Source: Haloplanus sp. HW8-1 (lineage in GTDB: Archaea > Halobacteriota > Halobacteria > Halobacteriales > Haloferacaceae). Taken from it: 64,000 nt of DNA. Numbering within the stretch: position 1 is the stretch's first letter; each line of letters starts with the position of its first letter. Made by a program: the position numbers and the translations under genes. The stretch covers positions 2,852,001 through 2,916,000 of the forward strand of contig NZ_CP098518.1 in NCBI RefSeq assembly GCF_023703795.1. The letters are read 5' to 3'. Of the stretch, positions 23,643 through 31,867 are shown piece after piece. The notes under the pieces are model-generated. The model was not told where the DNA came from. It did not search any database and saw nothing but the letters and a program-made list of their open reading frames with translations.

Positions 23643-25456
23643 GCGACGGCGCCGACATCGCGGAACTCGCAAAGCGCCGTGGCTTTTTCTTCGGTGCGAA
23701 CGAGGCGTACGGCGGCGTCGCCGGCTTCTACACCTTCGGTCCCGAGGGTGCCGCGCTCAAGCGCAACGTCGAGGCGGCCTGGCGCGACCGGTTTACCGTC
23801 CGGGAGGGCAACGACGAGATCGAGTCGCCGACCATCGCGCCCGAGGCCGTCTTCGAGGCCTCCGGTCACCTCGACGGCTTCGACGACATGCTCGTCGAGT
23901 GTGGCGAGTGCGGCGAGAGCCACCGCGCCGACCACCTGATCGAGGACGCGAGCGATATCGAGGAGGCCGAGAGTCTGCCGATCCCGGAGGTCGAGGAACT
24001 GATCGCGGCGTACGAGGTGGCCTGTCCCACCTGTGGCGCGGCGCTCGCCGGTCGCTCGATCGAGGAGTTCAACCTCATGTTCGCGACGTCGATCGGCCCC
24101 GGGTCGGGCCAGCCGGGGTACCTCCGGCCGGAGACGGCCCAGGGTATCTTCGTCGAGTTCCCGCGCCTGAAGGAGTACGCCCGCAACACGCTCCCCTTCG
24201 GGATCACACAGATCGGCCGCGCGTACCGCAACGAGATCAGTCCCCGGAAGGGAATCGTCCGCACCCGCGAGTTCACGCAGGCGGAACTGGAGCAGTTCGT
24301 CGACCCCGACACGGACGAGCCACCGCTCTCCCGGGTGGCCGACGTCCCGCTCCGCCTGTACCCCGCCGACGAACAGGAGGACCCCGACGGCGAGTACGTC
24401 GAGGCGACGGTTCGCGAGGCGGTCGCGGAGGGCATCGTCGCGAGCGACTGGGTGGCCTACTATCTGGGCGTCGCCCGCGAGTGGTACGAGCGGATCGGCG
24501 TCGACGGCGATCGGTTCCGGTTTCGCCAGCACCTGCCCGGCGAGCGCGCCCACTACGCCGCGGACTGCTGGGACGCCGAGAGCGAGGTGAGCGGCGCGGT
24601 CGAGGACCACGAGGATCCGGCCGACGGCGACTGGATCGAGATCGCCGGCTTCGCCTACCGCGGCGACTACGACCTCTCGAAACACGCCGAACACGGCGAC
24701 GACGACTTCACCGTCTTCCAGCAGTACGACGAACCGCGGACCGTCGAGCGAGCGGTCGTCGACCCCGATATGAGCGTCCTCGGCCCGGCGTTCGGCGGGC
24801 AGGCCGGCGACGTGGCCGACGCTCTGCGCGACTTGGCGGCGCGGGATCCCGACGCCTTCGAGGGCGAGACGGTGGCCGTCGAGGTGGACGGCGAGGAGGT
24901 GACCGTCGACACAGACGTGGCGAACTTCCGGATCGAGGAGCAGACGGAGGCGGGCGAACACGTCACGCCGCACGTGGTCGAGCCATCCTTCGGCGTCGAT
25001 CGCACCGTCTACACGCTGCTCGCCCACGCCTACGACGAGGACCGAATCGACGGTGAGGAGCGGACCTACCTCTCGCTGTCGCCGGAGGTGGCGCCGACGG
25101 ACGTGGCGGTCTTCCCGCTGGTGGGCGAGGCAGCACTGGAGGAACTAGCCGACGGCGTGGTGGCGGACCTGCGGGCCGCGGGCCTGTCGGTCGCCCACGA
25201 CGACTCCGGCAACATCGGCCGACGCTACCGCCGACAGGACGAGGTGGGCACGCCGCTGTCGGTAACCGTCGACCACGAGAGCGTCGAGGAGGCGCCCATG
25301 ACGGTGACGGTTCGCGATCGCGACACCACCGCACAGGTGCGCGTCCCGGTCGACGAACTCGCGACGGAGTTGGAGGGCGTCCTCGCCGCCGGCGGCTCAT
25401 TCGAACGACTCCTCGAAACGTACGACCGCGTCGACACCGACGTCACGCGCTCCTGA
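23639..25456 (+). CDS. glyS: Glycine--tRNA ligase
   Basis: 605 residues, the dimeric class II type of Archaea and Eukarya. RRGFFFGANEAYGGVAGFYTFGPEG starts the core in two parts. Zinc-type pairs C-G-E-C and C-P-T-C-G lie in the insertion near 90-140. Motif 2 is QIGRAYRNEISPRKGIVRTR, with FTQAELEQFVDP next. EPSFGVDRTVYTLL is motif 3. The C-terminal anticodon-binding domain starts near 500 (APTDVAVFPLV). It charges tRNA-Gly in the cytoplasm. It is coupled to the CBS protein by overlap and to the next gene by a 1-nt gap. Confidence 0.97.
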   Translation: MSDGADIAELAKRRGFFFGANEAYGGVAGFYTFGPEGAALKRNVEAAWRDRFTVREGNDEIESPTIAPEAVFEASGHLDGFDDMLVECGECGESHRADHLIEDASDIEEAESLPIPEVEELIAAYEVACPTCGAALAGRSIEEFNLMFATSIGPGSGQPGYLRPETAQGIFVEFPRLKEYARNTLPFGITQIGRAYRNEISPRKGIVRTREFTQAELEQFVDPDTDEPPLSRVADVPLRLYPADEQEDPDGEYVEATVREAVAEGIVASDWVAYYLGVAREWYERIGVDGDRFRFRQHLPGERAHYAADCWDAESEVSGAVEDHEDPADGDWIEIAGFAYRGDYDLSKHAEHGDDDFTVFQQYDEPRTVERAVVDPDMSVLGPAFGGQAGDVADALRDLAARDPDAFEGETVAVEVDGEEVTVDTDVANFRIEEQTEAGEHVTPHVVEPSFGVDRTVYTLLAHAYDEDRIDGEERTYLSLSPEVAPTDVAVFPLVGEAALEELADGVVADLRAAGLSVAHDDSGNIGRRYRRQDEVGTPLSVTVDHESVEEAPMTVTVRDRDTTAQVRVPVDELATELEGVLAAGGSFERLLETYDRVDTDVTRS

Positions 25457-25457
25457 G

Positions 25458-26051
25458 ATGGGCGCCGAACTCCGGCGGCGGGCCGTCCACGCCAGCGGCG
25501 TCGGCTTTCCGGCGCTGTACCTGCTGGGGCTGGTCGAGTGGCGGACGCTCGGCTACCTCCTCGTCGTCGGCTCCGCCGTCGCCGCGGGACTGGAGGTGGT
25601 GCGACTACTGGTCGGCCTCGACTGGGCCGTCTACGAGACGCTCACCCGGGAGTACGAACGGGACAACGTCGCCGGCTACGCGCTCTACATGTTCAGCATG
25701 ACCGCCGTCGCGTGGGCGTTCGATCCGCTCATCGCAGTCCCCGGGATGCTCATGCTCGTCATCGGCGACCCCGTGAGCGGTCTCCTGGGATCGAACGACG
25801 CGGGACGAGCCAAACGCGCTGGCGTCCTCGCGGCCATGTTCGTCGTCTGTTTCTCGCTGGCCACACTAGTCTTGGTGAGGGGCGCTGCGCTCCCGCGGGC
25901 GCTCCTCGCCGCGGCCGTCGGCGCGGCGGGCGCCACCGTCGCCGACGGCTACACCCCCGTCGTCCGTGGGTACGTCCTCGACGACAACCTCACCATCCCG
26001 CCGGTGGCCTGTCTGGGCATCTGGCTCGTCTTGCGTGGACTCGGGGGCTGA
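25458..26051 (+). CDS. Dolichol kinase-like membrane protein
   Basis: 197 residues with about six helices. RRRAVHASGVGFPALYLLGL at the start, LTREYERDNVAGYALYMFSM in the middle, LVIGDPVSGLLGSN (GDP-type motif) and ADGYTPVVRGYVLDDNLTIPP near the end follow the pattern of the SEC59/DGK-type CTP-dependent polyprenol kinases and phosphatidate cytidylyltransferase relatives. It would phosphorylate dolichol or another isoprenoid alcohol in the membrane, feeding N-glycosylation. Follows glyS by one base. The assignment rests on these motifs only. Confidence 0.7.
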   Translation: MGAELRRRAVHASGVGFPALYLLGLVEWRTLGYLLVVGSAVAAGLEVVRLLVGLDWAVYETLTREYERDNVAGYALYMFSMTAVAWAFDPLIAVPGMLMLVIGDPVSGLLGSNDAGRAKRAGVLAAMFVVCFSLATLVLVRGAALPRALLAAAVGAAGATVADGYTPVVRGYVLDDNLTIPPVACLGIWLVLRGLGG

Positions 26052-26064
26052 ACTCGGACAGTGC

Positions 26065-27480
26065 TCACACCGGATAACGATCCCGCCACGGACGGTGGCG
26101 CTCCAGTGCGGCACTCGCCGCGAGGACGTCGGCGTCGGCGAGCCGTCGACCGGCGAGTTGCATCCCGACCGGGAGCCCATCGACGAACCCGGCGGGGACG
26201 GACGCGGCGGGATGCCCGGTGAAGTTGTACGGCTGAGTAAGCACCCACCCTCGGAACGGTTCGACCTCGGTCCCGTCGATCGCGGTCGGCTCCTCGCCGT
26301 GCGGGAACGCGGTGGTGCCGAGGGTCGCGGACGCGATCAGATCGTACTCCGCGAACACGTCCTGCAAGCCGTCGAAGACGTCGGTGCGGACGCGATCCAC
26401 ACGCCGACGGTCGCTGGCGGTCGGGACCTCGGAGTCCATGACGAGGTCGACGAAGTACGGTCGGAGGCGGTCACGGTCCGCGCCGCGGGGATCGAGCCCC
26501 TGCGTTTCGAGGTCGTCCAGGAGCGACTGCCACAGTACGGTCGCCATCGTGTAATACGCGTCGAGGATCGTGGTCCGATCGTGGCCGAACTCGGGGTCGA
26601 CCTCGTCGACGGTCGCACCGGCCCGCTCGAAGGCCGAGACGGCGTCGTCGAGGGTTTCCCGGACCGCCGGCTCGACCGGATAGGTCCCCAGCCCGGGACT
26701 GTACGCGATGTCGAGGTCGTCGACCGGGCGGTCGACGGCGGATCGATAGTCGTCGTCCCCGGGGACGGAGAAGGGATCGCGGGGGTGTGTCCCGGCCATG
26801 ACCTCCAGAGCGAGGGCGGCGTCCTCGACGGTTCGTGCCATCGGCCCCTTGTGAAACATCGGCGTGTGGGTGACGAAGGCGTTCGGTCGCTCGACGTCCG
26901 GAACCAGTCCGTACGAGGGTTTCAGTCCGTAGACGCCACAGAGACTCGCCGGGGTTCGGATCGAGCCTCCGACGTCCGAGCCCTGTGCGAGCGGGACCAA
27001 CGAGTCACCGAGCGCCGCCGCCGACCCCCCGGACGACCCGCCGGCGACCCGCGACGGATCGAACGGGGTCCCCGTCGATCCGACGAGACGGTTGTCCGTG
27101 GTCGTCCCGAGGCCGAACTCCGGCGTGTTGGTCTTCCCGACGACGACGGCACCGGCTTCCCTGAGACGGGCCACGAACGGGTCGTCCGCGTCCGCGATAC
27201 GCTCCTCGAACAGCAGCGACCCCGACGTGGTGCGGACGCCCTCGACGTCGTCGAGGTCCTTGACCGCGACGGGGACCCCGTGGAGCGGCCCGATCGGGGC
27301 CCCGTCCTCGAGGGCTCGTTCGGCATCCGCGGCCATCTCGCGGGCGAGGTCGTCGGTGACGGTGACGAAGGCGTTCGTTCGGTCGGTGCGCTCGTGGATC
27401 CGGTCGAGATGTGCCTCGACGACCTCGCTCGGCGAGAGTGTTCGGTCGCGGACGCCCCTGGCGATCGCTGCGGCCGTCAT
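26065..27480 (-). CDS. Amidase signature-family enzyme
   Basis: 471 residues from the ATG at 27480; a GTG seven codons upstream (27501) lies 26 nt from an AT-rich CATTTTTG and may be the real start. The Ser-cis-Ser-Lys centre is visible: the Lys of VPVAVKDLDD, and AGGSSGGSAAALG with the oxyanion and nucleophile serines; QGSDVGGSIRTPASLCGVYGLKPS is the signature tail. The closing segment NFTGHPAASVPAGFVDGLPVGMQL is typical. Such enzymes hydrolyse amides. There is no gatB partner nearby, so it is probably not the GatA subunit. Divergent from argG. Confidence 0.88.
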   Translation of the reverse strand: MTAAAIARGVRDRTLSPSEVVEAHLDRIHERTDRTNAFVTVTDDLAREMAADAERALEDGAPIGPLHGVPVAVKDLDDVEGVRTTSGSLLFEERIADADDPFVARLREAGAVVVGKTNTPEFGLGTTTDNRLVGSTGTPFDPSRVAGGSSGGSAAALGDSLVPLAQGSDVGGSIRTPASLCGVYGLKPSYGLVPDVERPNAFVTHTPMFHKGPMARTVEDAALALEVMAGTHPRDPFSVPGDDDYRSAVDRPVDDLDIAYSPGLGTYPVEPAVRETLDDAVSAFERAGATVDEVDPEFGHDRTTILDAYYTMATVLWQSLLDDLETQGLDPRGADRDRLRPYFVDLVMDSEVPTASDRRRVDRVRTDVFDGLQDVFAEYDLIASATLGTTAFPHGEEPTAIDGTEVEPFRGWVLTQPYNFTGHPAASVPAGFVDGLPVGMQLAGRRLADADVLAASAALERHRPWRDRYPV

Positions 27481-27652
27481 TCGAGTGGGGTCTGTTGTCA
27501 CGAGTCGAACTCCCGAACGGGCGAACAAAAATGGTTCTCCCTCGAGGGCGGATCCGCGGGGACGTCCGTCGGGGCCTCCGGGGCGTGTCGACCGCCCACG
27601 TACCGGCCGCCGTTCGGAAGATATTTGTATCGAGATAGGCTGTGTTCGTACA

Positions 27653-27730
27653 ATGGACCGGACGACCCCCTCGTCCGCACTCGTCCGCCCCACCCTCGCA
27701 GTCCGGCGACCGCGACGACAGGGCCGTTAG
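27653..27730 (+). CDS. Possible 25-residue Arg-rich leader peptide upstream of argG
   Basis: ATG at 27653, stop TAG at 27728-27730. Seven of 25 residues are Arg, including R-R-P-R-R near the end. TATA-like ATATTTGTA is centred 28 nt upstream, the leaderless spacing. The stop lies in the loop of a perfect GGGCC-GTTA-GGCCC hairpin (27721-27734). Caution: random reading frames in this GC-rich DNA are usually Arg-rich. A regulatory leader is therefore only a hypothesis; a spurious ORF or a small RNA is as likely. Confidence 0.22.
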   Translation: MDRTTPSSALVRPTLAVRRPRRQGR

Positions 27731-27833
27731 GCCCACCTATCACTCCACTCCACCGGCAGTTTCGTTCTCCCTTTCCCACCGATCGACTCCACGAGCGTCC
27801 AGTTTTCCGTTTTATTCCAACAACGAAAGCATA

Positions 27834-27842
27834 GAATTTAAG
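27834..27842 (+). promoter_or_regulatory. TATA box of the arginine operon
   Basis: GAATTTAAG is centred 29-30 nt before the argG ATG at 27868, so transcription would start at or just before the start codon. Confidence 0.6.
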
Positions 27843-27867
27843 TCTCCGAGGGCCGGATACGTCGATA

Positions 27868-29100
27868 ATGACACGTGTGGCACTCGCGTTCTCCGGCGGA
27901 CTCGACACGACAGTATGCGTCCCGCTCCTCGAAGAGGAGTGGGGGTACGACGAGGTGGTCGGCGTGACGGTCGACGTCGGCCAGCCCGAGGCGGAGTTCG
28001 CCGAGGCCGAGGAGACGGCCGAGGCGCTGGATCTGGAACACTACGTCGTCGACGCGAAGGCGGAGTTCGCGGCGCAGTGTCTCGACTCCGTGCGCGCGAA
28101 CGCCACGTACCAGGGGTATCCGCTCGGGACGGCGCTGGCGCGGCCAGTCATCGCCGAGGCCATCCTCGACGTGGCCAAAGAGCAGGACTGCGATGCCGTC
28201 GCCCACGGCTGTACGGGCAAGGGTAACGACCAGTTGCGCTTCGAGGCCGTCTGGCGCGCGTCGGACCTCGACGTGATCGCGCCCGTGCGCGAACTCGGCC
28301 TGACCCGCGAGTGGGAGATCGAGTACGCCGACGAGAAGAATTTACCAGTTGAGGGCGGCAACGAGGGGGTCTGGAGCATCGACACGAACCTCTGGAGTCG
28401 GTCGATCGAGGGCGGCGACCTCGAACAGCCCGGTCACGTGCCGGGCGAGGAGATCTACGACTGGACGCGCTCGCCCGCGGGCGACAGCGAGGAGATCGAA
28501 CTCACCTTCGAGAACGGCTACCCCGTCGCCGTCGACGGCGAGGAGATGGCCCCGATCGCGCTCATCGAACATCTCAACGAGGTGGCCGGCGAGTACGGCG
28601 TCGGGCGCACGGACATGATGGAGGATCGGATGCTCGGGCTGAAGGTGCGGGAAAACTACGAACACCCGGCGGCGACGACGCTCCTGAACGCCCACGAGAC
28701 CCTCGAAAGCCTCGTACTCACGAAGGAGGAGCGCGACTTCAAGACACTCGTCGACGACGAGTGGTCACAGAAGGGATACGAGGGGTTGGTCGACGCGCCG
28801 CTGATGGACGCCCTGGAGGGGTTCATCGACGCGACCCAGCACCGCGTCACCGGCACGGTGACGATCCGGTTCGAGGGGGGCCAGGCCCGCCCGGTCGGCC
28901 GCGACAGCGAGTACGCGGTGTACGACGAGGCCTTCGCCTCCTTCAACACGGAGGACGTGGGCGATATCACACAGGCGGACGCGACGGGCGTGGCGAAGTA
29001 CCACGGCTTCCAGGAGCGTCTCGCCGCGAAAGTGCTCGCGAAGGCGAAGGGTGACGGAACCGAAGCGGTGACCGACGGCGCGGCCTGGAGCGAGGAGTGA
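27868..29100 (+). CDS. argG: Argininosuccinate synthase
   Basis: 410 residues. The ATP pyrophosphatase loop S9-G-G-L-D-T-T is at 9-15 (LAFSGGLDTTVCVPLL). AHGCTGKGNDQLRFE and EWEIEYADEKNLPVEGG follow, as expected, then LWSRSIEGGDLEQPG. It joins citrulline and aspartate with ATP in the penultimate step of arginine synthesis. It leads the operon. Its stop overlaps the argX ATG by one base, leaving no room for argH or the carrier-protein gene, which I recall lying between argG and argX in Haloferax volcanii. Confidence 0.97.
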   Translation: MTRVALAFSGGLDTTVCVPLLEEEWGYDEVVGVTVDVGQPEAEFAEAEETAEALDLEHYVVDAKAEFAAQCLDSVRANATYQGYPLGTALARPVIAEAILDVAKEQDCDAVAHGCTGKGNDQLRFEAVWRASDLDVIAPVRELGLTREWEIEYADEKNLPVEGGNEGVWSIDTNLWSRSIEGGDLEQPGHVPGEEIYDWTRSPAGDSEEIELTFENGYPVAVDGEEMAPIALIEHLNEVAGEYGVGRTDMMEDRMLGLKVRENYEHPAATTLLNAHETLESLVLTKEERDFKTLVDDEWSQKGYEGLVDAPLMDALEGFIDATQHRVTGTVTIRFEGGQARPVGRDSEYAVYDEAFASFNTEDVGDITQADATGVAKYHGFQERLAAKVLAKAKGDGTEAVTDGAAWSEE

Positions 29101-29963
29101 TGCACGTCGGACTGCTGTACTCGCGGATCAGGCGCGACGAAAAGCTCCTGCTCTCGGAGCTTCGGGACCGCGACCACGAGGTGACGAAAATCGACGTCCG
29201 GAAGGAGCGGTTCAACATCGGCGAGGCGCCCGCGGCGTTCGACGACATCGATCTGGCGATCGATCGCTGTCTGGCGACGAGTCGGAGCAAGTACGTGACG
29301 CGCTTTCTCGACGCCTACGGCGTGCCCGTGATCAACGCCGCGGATACCGCCGAACTGTGTGCGGACAAGGTGAAAAACAGCCTCGTACTGGAGGACGCGG
29401 GCGTGCCGACGCCGAACACCGACGTCGCCTTCACCACCGACAGCGCACTGGAGTCCATCGAGGACTTCGGGTACCCCTGTGTGCTCAAGCCCGTGATCGG
29501 GTCGTGGGGGCGGCTGATGGCCAAGGTGGACAGCCGGAGCGCCGCCGAGGCGATCCTCGAACACAAGGCCACGCTCGGCCACTACGAACACAAGGTGTTC
29601 TACATTCAGGAGTTCGTCGAGAAGCCGGGGCGTGACATCCGCGTCGTCGCCACCGACGGCGAGCCGGTCGCCGCGATGACGCGCAGTTCGGACCACTGGC
29701 TCACCAACGCTGCGAAGGGCGGCGAGGTCGACGAGTTCGAGGTCGACGACGAGGTGGCGGCGTTGGTGGAACGCGCCTCCGACGCCGTCGGGGGCGGCCT
29801 ACTGGGCGTCGACCTGATGGAGACGGGCGACTCCTACACCGTCCACGAGGTGAACCACACGGTGGAGTTCAAGGCGCTCGACTCCTGTGTCGACTTCGAC
29901 GTGCCCGCACGGATCGTCAACTGGCTGGAGACCAAAGCGGAGACGGAGGAAGCGACCGCATGA
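29100..29963 (+). CDS. argX: Glutamate--LysW/ArgW ligase (LysX/ArgX-type ATP-grasp)
   Basis: 287 residues. The ATP-grasp core shows VINAADTAELCADKVKNSLVLEDAGVP, PCVLKPVIGSWGRLMAKV, then VFYIQEFVEKPGRDIRVVATDG and the metal ligands near VDLMETGDSYTVHEVNHTVEFK. The family attaches glutamate or 2-aminoadipate to the C-terminal Glu of the small carrier LysW. The motif near GSWGR is in the LysX/ArgX group, and the arg context favours glutamate. ATG at 29100 is chosen over the GTG at 29097. Overlaps argC by 4 nt. Confidence 0.92.
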   Translation: MHVGLLYSRIRRDEKLLLSELRDRDHEVTKIDVRKERFNIGEAPAAFDDIDLAIDRCLATSRSKYVTRFLDAYGVPVINAADTAELCADKVKNSLVLEDAGVPTPNTDVAFTTDSALESIEDFGYPCVLKPVIGSWGRLMAKVDSRSAAEAILEHKATLGHYEHKVFYIQEFVEKPGRDIRVVATDGEPVAAMTRSSDHWLTNAAKGGEVDEFEVDDEVAALVERASDAVGGGLLGVDLMETGDSYTVHEVNHTVEFKALDSCVDFDVPARIVNWLETKAETEEATA

Positions 29964-30997
29964 CCCACACCGCGAGCGTCGTCGGCGCCAGCGGCTTCAC
30001 CGGCGGCGAACTCCTCCGCCTGCTCGACGGCCACCCCGAGTTCGAGGTGGTCCAGGCGACCAGTCGGAGCTACGAGCGCAAGACGATCGGTCACCAGCAT
30101 CCCAACCTCCGGGGGATGGACCTCCGCTTTACCTCGCCCGACGACCTCGACTCGGTGGACGTCCTCTTCGCCGCGACGCCCCACGGCGTCTCGATGGAGC
30201 GCATCGACGCCTTCCGGGACGCCGCGGACACCGTCGTCGATCTGAGCGCCGACTTCCGCCTCGCCACCGAGGGGCAGTACGACGAGTGGTACGACGGCCA
30301 CGACCGGCCGGAACTGCTCGCCGAGGCGGAGTACGCCCTGCCGGAGATCAACCGCGAGAACCTCCGCGGGGCGGAGCTGATCGCCTCCGGTGGCTGTAAC
30401 GCGACGGCGACGATCCTGGGGCTGAAGCCCCTCTTCGACGCCGGCATCCTCGCCGGCGACGAGCGGGTGGTCGTCGACGTGAAGGTCGGCTCCTCGGAGG
30501 GCGGCGCCGGCGGCGGCGCGGCCTCCTCACACCCCGAGCGATCGGGGATCGTCCGCCCCTACGCCCCGACCGGCCACCGCCACGAGGCCGAAATCGAGCA
30601 GTTCCTCGGGCTCTCGGTGTCCTTCACCGTCCACGCGGTGGACATGACCCGCGGCGCCGCCGCGACCTGTCACGTCTTCCCCGACGATCCGGTACGGAAG
30701 AAGGACCTGTGGAGCGCCTACCGCGAGAGCTACGGCGACGAACCGTTCATGCGCACCGTCGCCGGCGGTGGCGGCGTCTACCGCTACCCCGAACCGAAGG
30801 CGGTGGCGGGCACCAACCACGCGGAGGTGGGCTTCGAGATCGATCCCGGCAACGAGCGGGTAGTGGTGTTCTCGGCCATCGACAACATGATGAAGGGCTC
30901 GGCGGGACAGGCGGTCCACGCCGCGAACATCGCCCTCGGCATCGAGGAGACGGCCGGACTGGAGTTCCAGGGACTCCACCCGGTGGGGGCACCCTGA
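29960..30997 (+). CDS. argC: [LysW]-glutamyl-phosphate/aminoadipyl-phosphate reductase
   Basis: 345 residues. The NADPH-binding start is VVGASGFTGGELLRLL (7-22). The catalytic Cys146 lies in ELIASGGCNATATILGL. The substrate loops KVGSSEGGAGGGAASSHPER and TGHRHEAEIEQFL match the LysY/ArgC form used with carrier-bound substrates. It reduces the acyl phosphate on the carrier to a semialdehyde. Overlaps argX by 4 nt; the next real start, argB, is 39 nt downstream. Confidence 0.94.
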   Translation: MTHTASVVGASGFTGGELLRLLDGHPEFEVVQATSRSYERKTIGHQHPNLRGMDLRFTSPDDLDSVDVLFAATPHGVSMERIDAFRDAADTVVDLSADFRLATEGQYDEWYDGHDRPELLAEAEYALPEINRENLRGAELIASGGCNATATILGLKPLFDAGILAGDERVVVDVKVGSSEGGAGGGAASSHPERSGIVRPYAPTGHRHEAEIEQFLGLSVSFTVHAVDMTRGAAATCHVFPDDPVRKKDLWSAYRESYGDEPFMRTVAGGGGVYRYPEPKAVAGTNHAEVGFEIDPGNERVVVFSAIDNMMKGSAGQAVHAANIALGIEETAGLEFQGLHPVGAP

Positions 30998-31036
30998 CAT
31001 GACTTCGGGACCCCCTCGCCACCGGAGGTGGCTCGC

Positions 31037-31867
31037 GTGACCGTCGTCGTCAAGATCGGTGGCGCGAAAGCCGTCGACCCGGCGGACGCGGTCACGGACG
31101 TCGCGGACCTCGTCGCCGACGGCGAACCCGTCGTCGTCGTCCACGGCGGGTCGACCGCGGTCGACGACCTGCTGGACCGCCTCGACATCGACCCGACGTA
31201 CGTCGAGACGCCGGACGGCGTCGTCGGGCGGTTCACCGACGAGGCGACGATGGAGGCGTTCACGATGGCGATGAGCAAGGTGAACACCGACCTCGTCGCG
31301 ACGCTCCGGGCGGCCGGGGTCGACGCAGTCGGGCTCTCGGGGGTCGACGGCGGCCTCGTCACCGGCGCCCGGAAATCCGCGGTGCGAGTGATAGAGGACG
31401 GCAAGAAGAAGATCAAGCGCGGGGACCACTCGGGACGGATCGAGTCGGTGAACGCCGAACTGCTCGAAACACTGCTGGCGGACGGCTACACCCCCGTCAC
31501 CGGGCCCCCGATGCTCGCCGACGACGGCGTGCCGGTGAACACGGACGCCGACCGCGCGGCTGCGGCCGTCGCCGGTGCGCTTGGCGCGACGCTCGTCGTC
31601 CTCACGGACGTGGCGGGCGTCTACGCCGAGCCCGACGATCCGTCGACGCTGATCGACGCGGTGACGACCCCCGCGGAGTACGACGCGCTCACCGACGCCG
31701 CGGAGGGGTTCATGACCAAGAAAGTGATGGCGGCGACGGAGGCCCTGGAGACGGGCGCGTCCGAAGTGATCGTCGCCGACGCCAACGCCGAGGCGCCCGT
31801 GACGGGCGCCCTCGGCGGTGGCGGCACACACGTGTACGCGAGCGCACTGGAGAGGGAGGACACATGA
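31037..31867 (+). CDS. argB: [LysW]-glutamate/aminoadipate kinase
   Basis: 276 residues, amino acid kinase fold. TVVVKIGGAKAV at the start, VVVVHGGSTAVDDLL, GLSGVDGGLVTGARK, PVNTDADRAAAAVAGAL and TDVAGVYAEPDDP are the expected ATP and substrate sites. It phosphorylates the side chain of the carrier-bound amino acid. A GTG at 31028 is also in frame, but a strong GGAGG at 31024-31028 sits 8 nt before the GTG at 31037, which decides the start. Overlaps argD by 4 nt. Confidence 0.93.
   Translation: MTVVVKIGGAKAVDPADAVTDVADLVADGEPVVVVHGGSTAVDDLLDRLDIDPTYVETPDGVVGRFTDEATMEAFTMAMSKVNTDLVATLRAAGVDAVGLSGVDGGLVTGARKSAVRVIEDGKKKIKRGDHSGRIESVNAELLETLLADGYTPVTGPPMLADDGVPVNTDADRAAAAVAGALGATLVVLTDVAGVYAEPDDPSTLIDAVTTPAEYDALTDAAEGFMTKKVMAATEALETGASEVIVADANAEAPVTGALGGGGTHVYASALEREDT

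Larger units (their letters stand above)
27481..27867. other. 387-nt divergent intergenic region between amidase and argG
   Basis: AT-rich by local standards. It holds the amidase promoter area, a TATA-like ATATTTGTA at 27621-27629, a short Arg-rich ORF at 27653, a small hairpin at 27721-27734, a TTTTATT at about 27809-27815 and the argG TATA box. No longer credible gene was seen on either strand. Confidence 0.6.
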
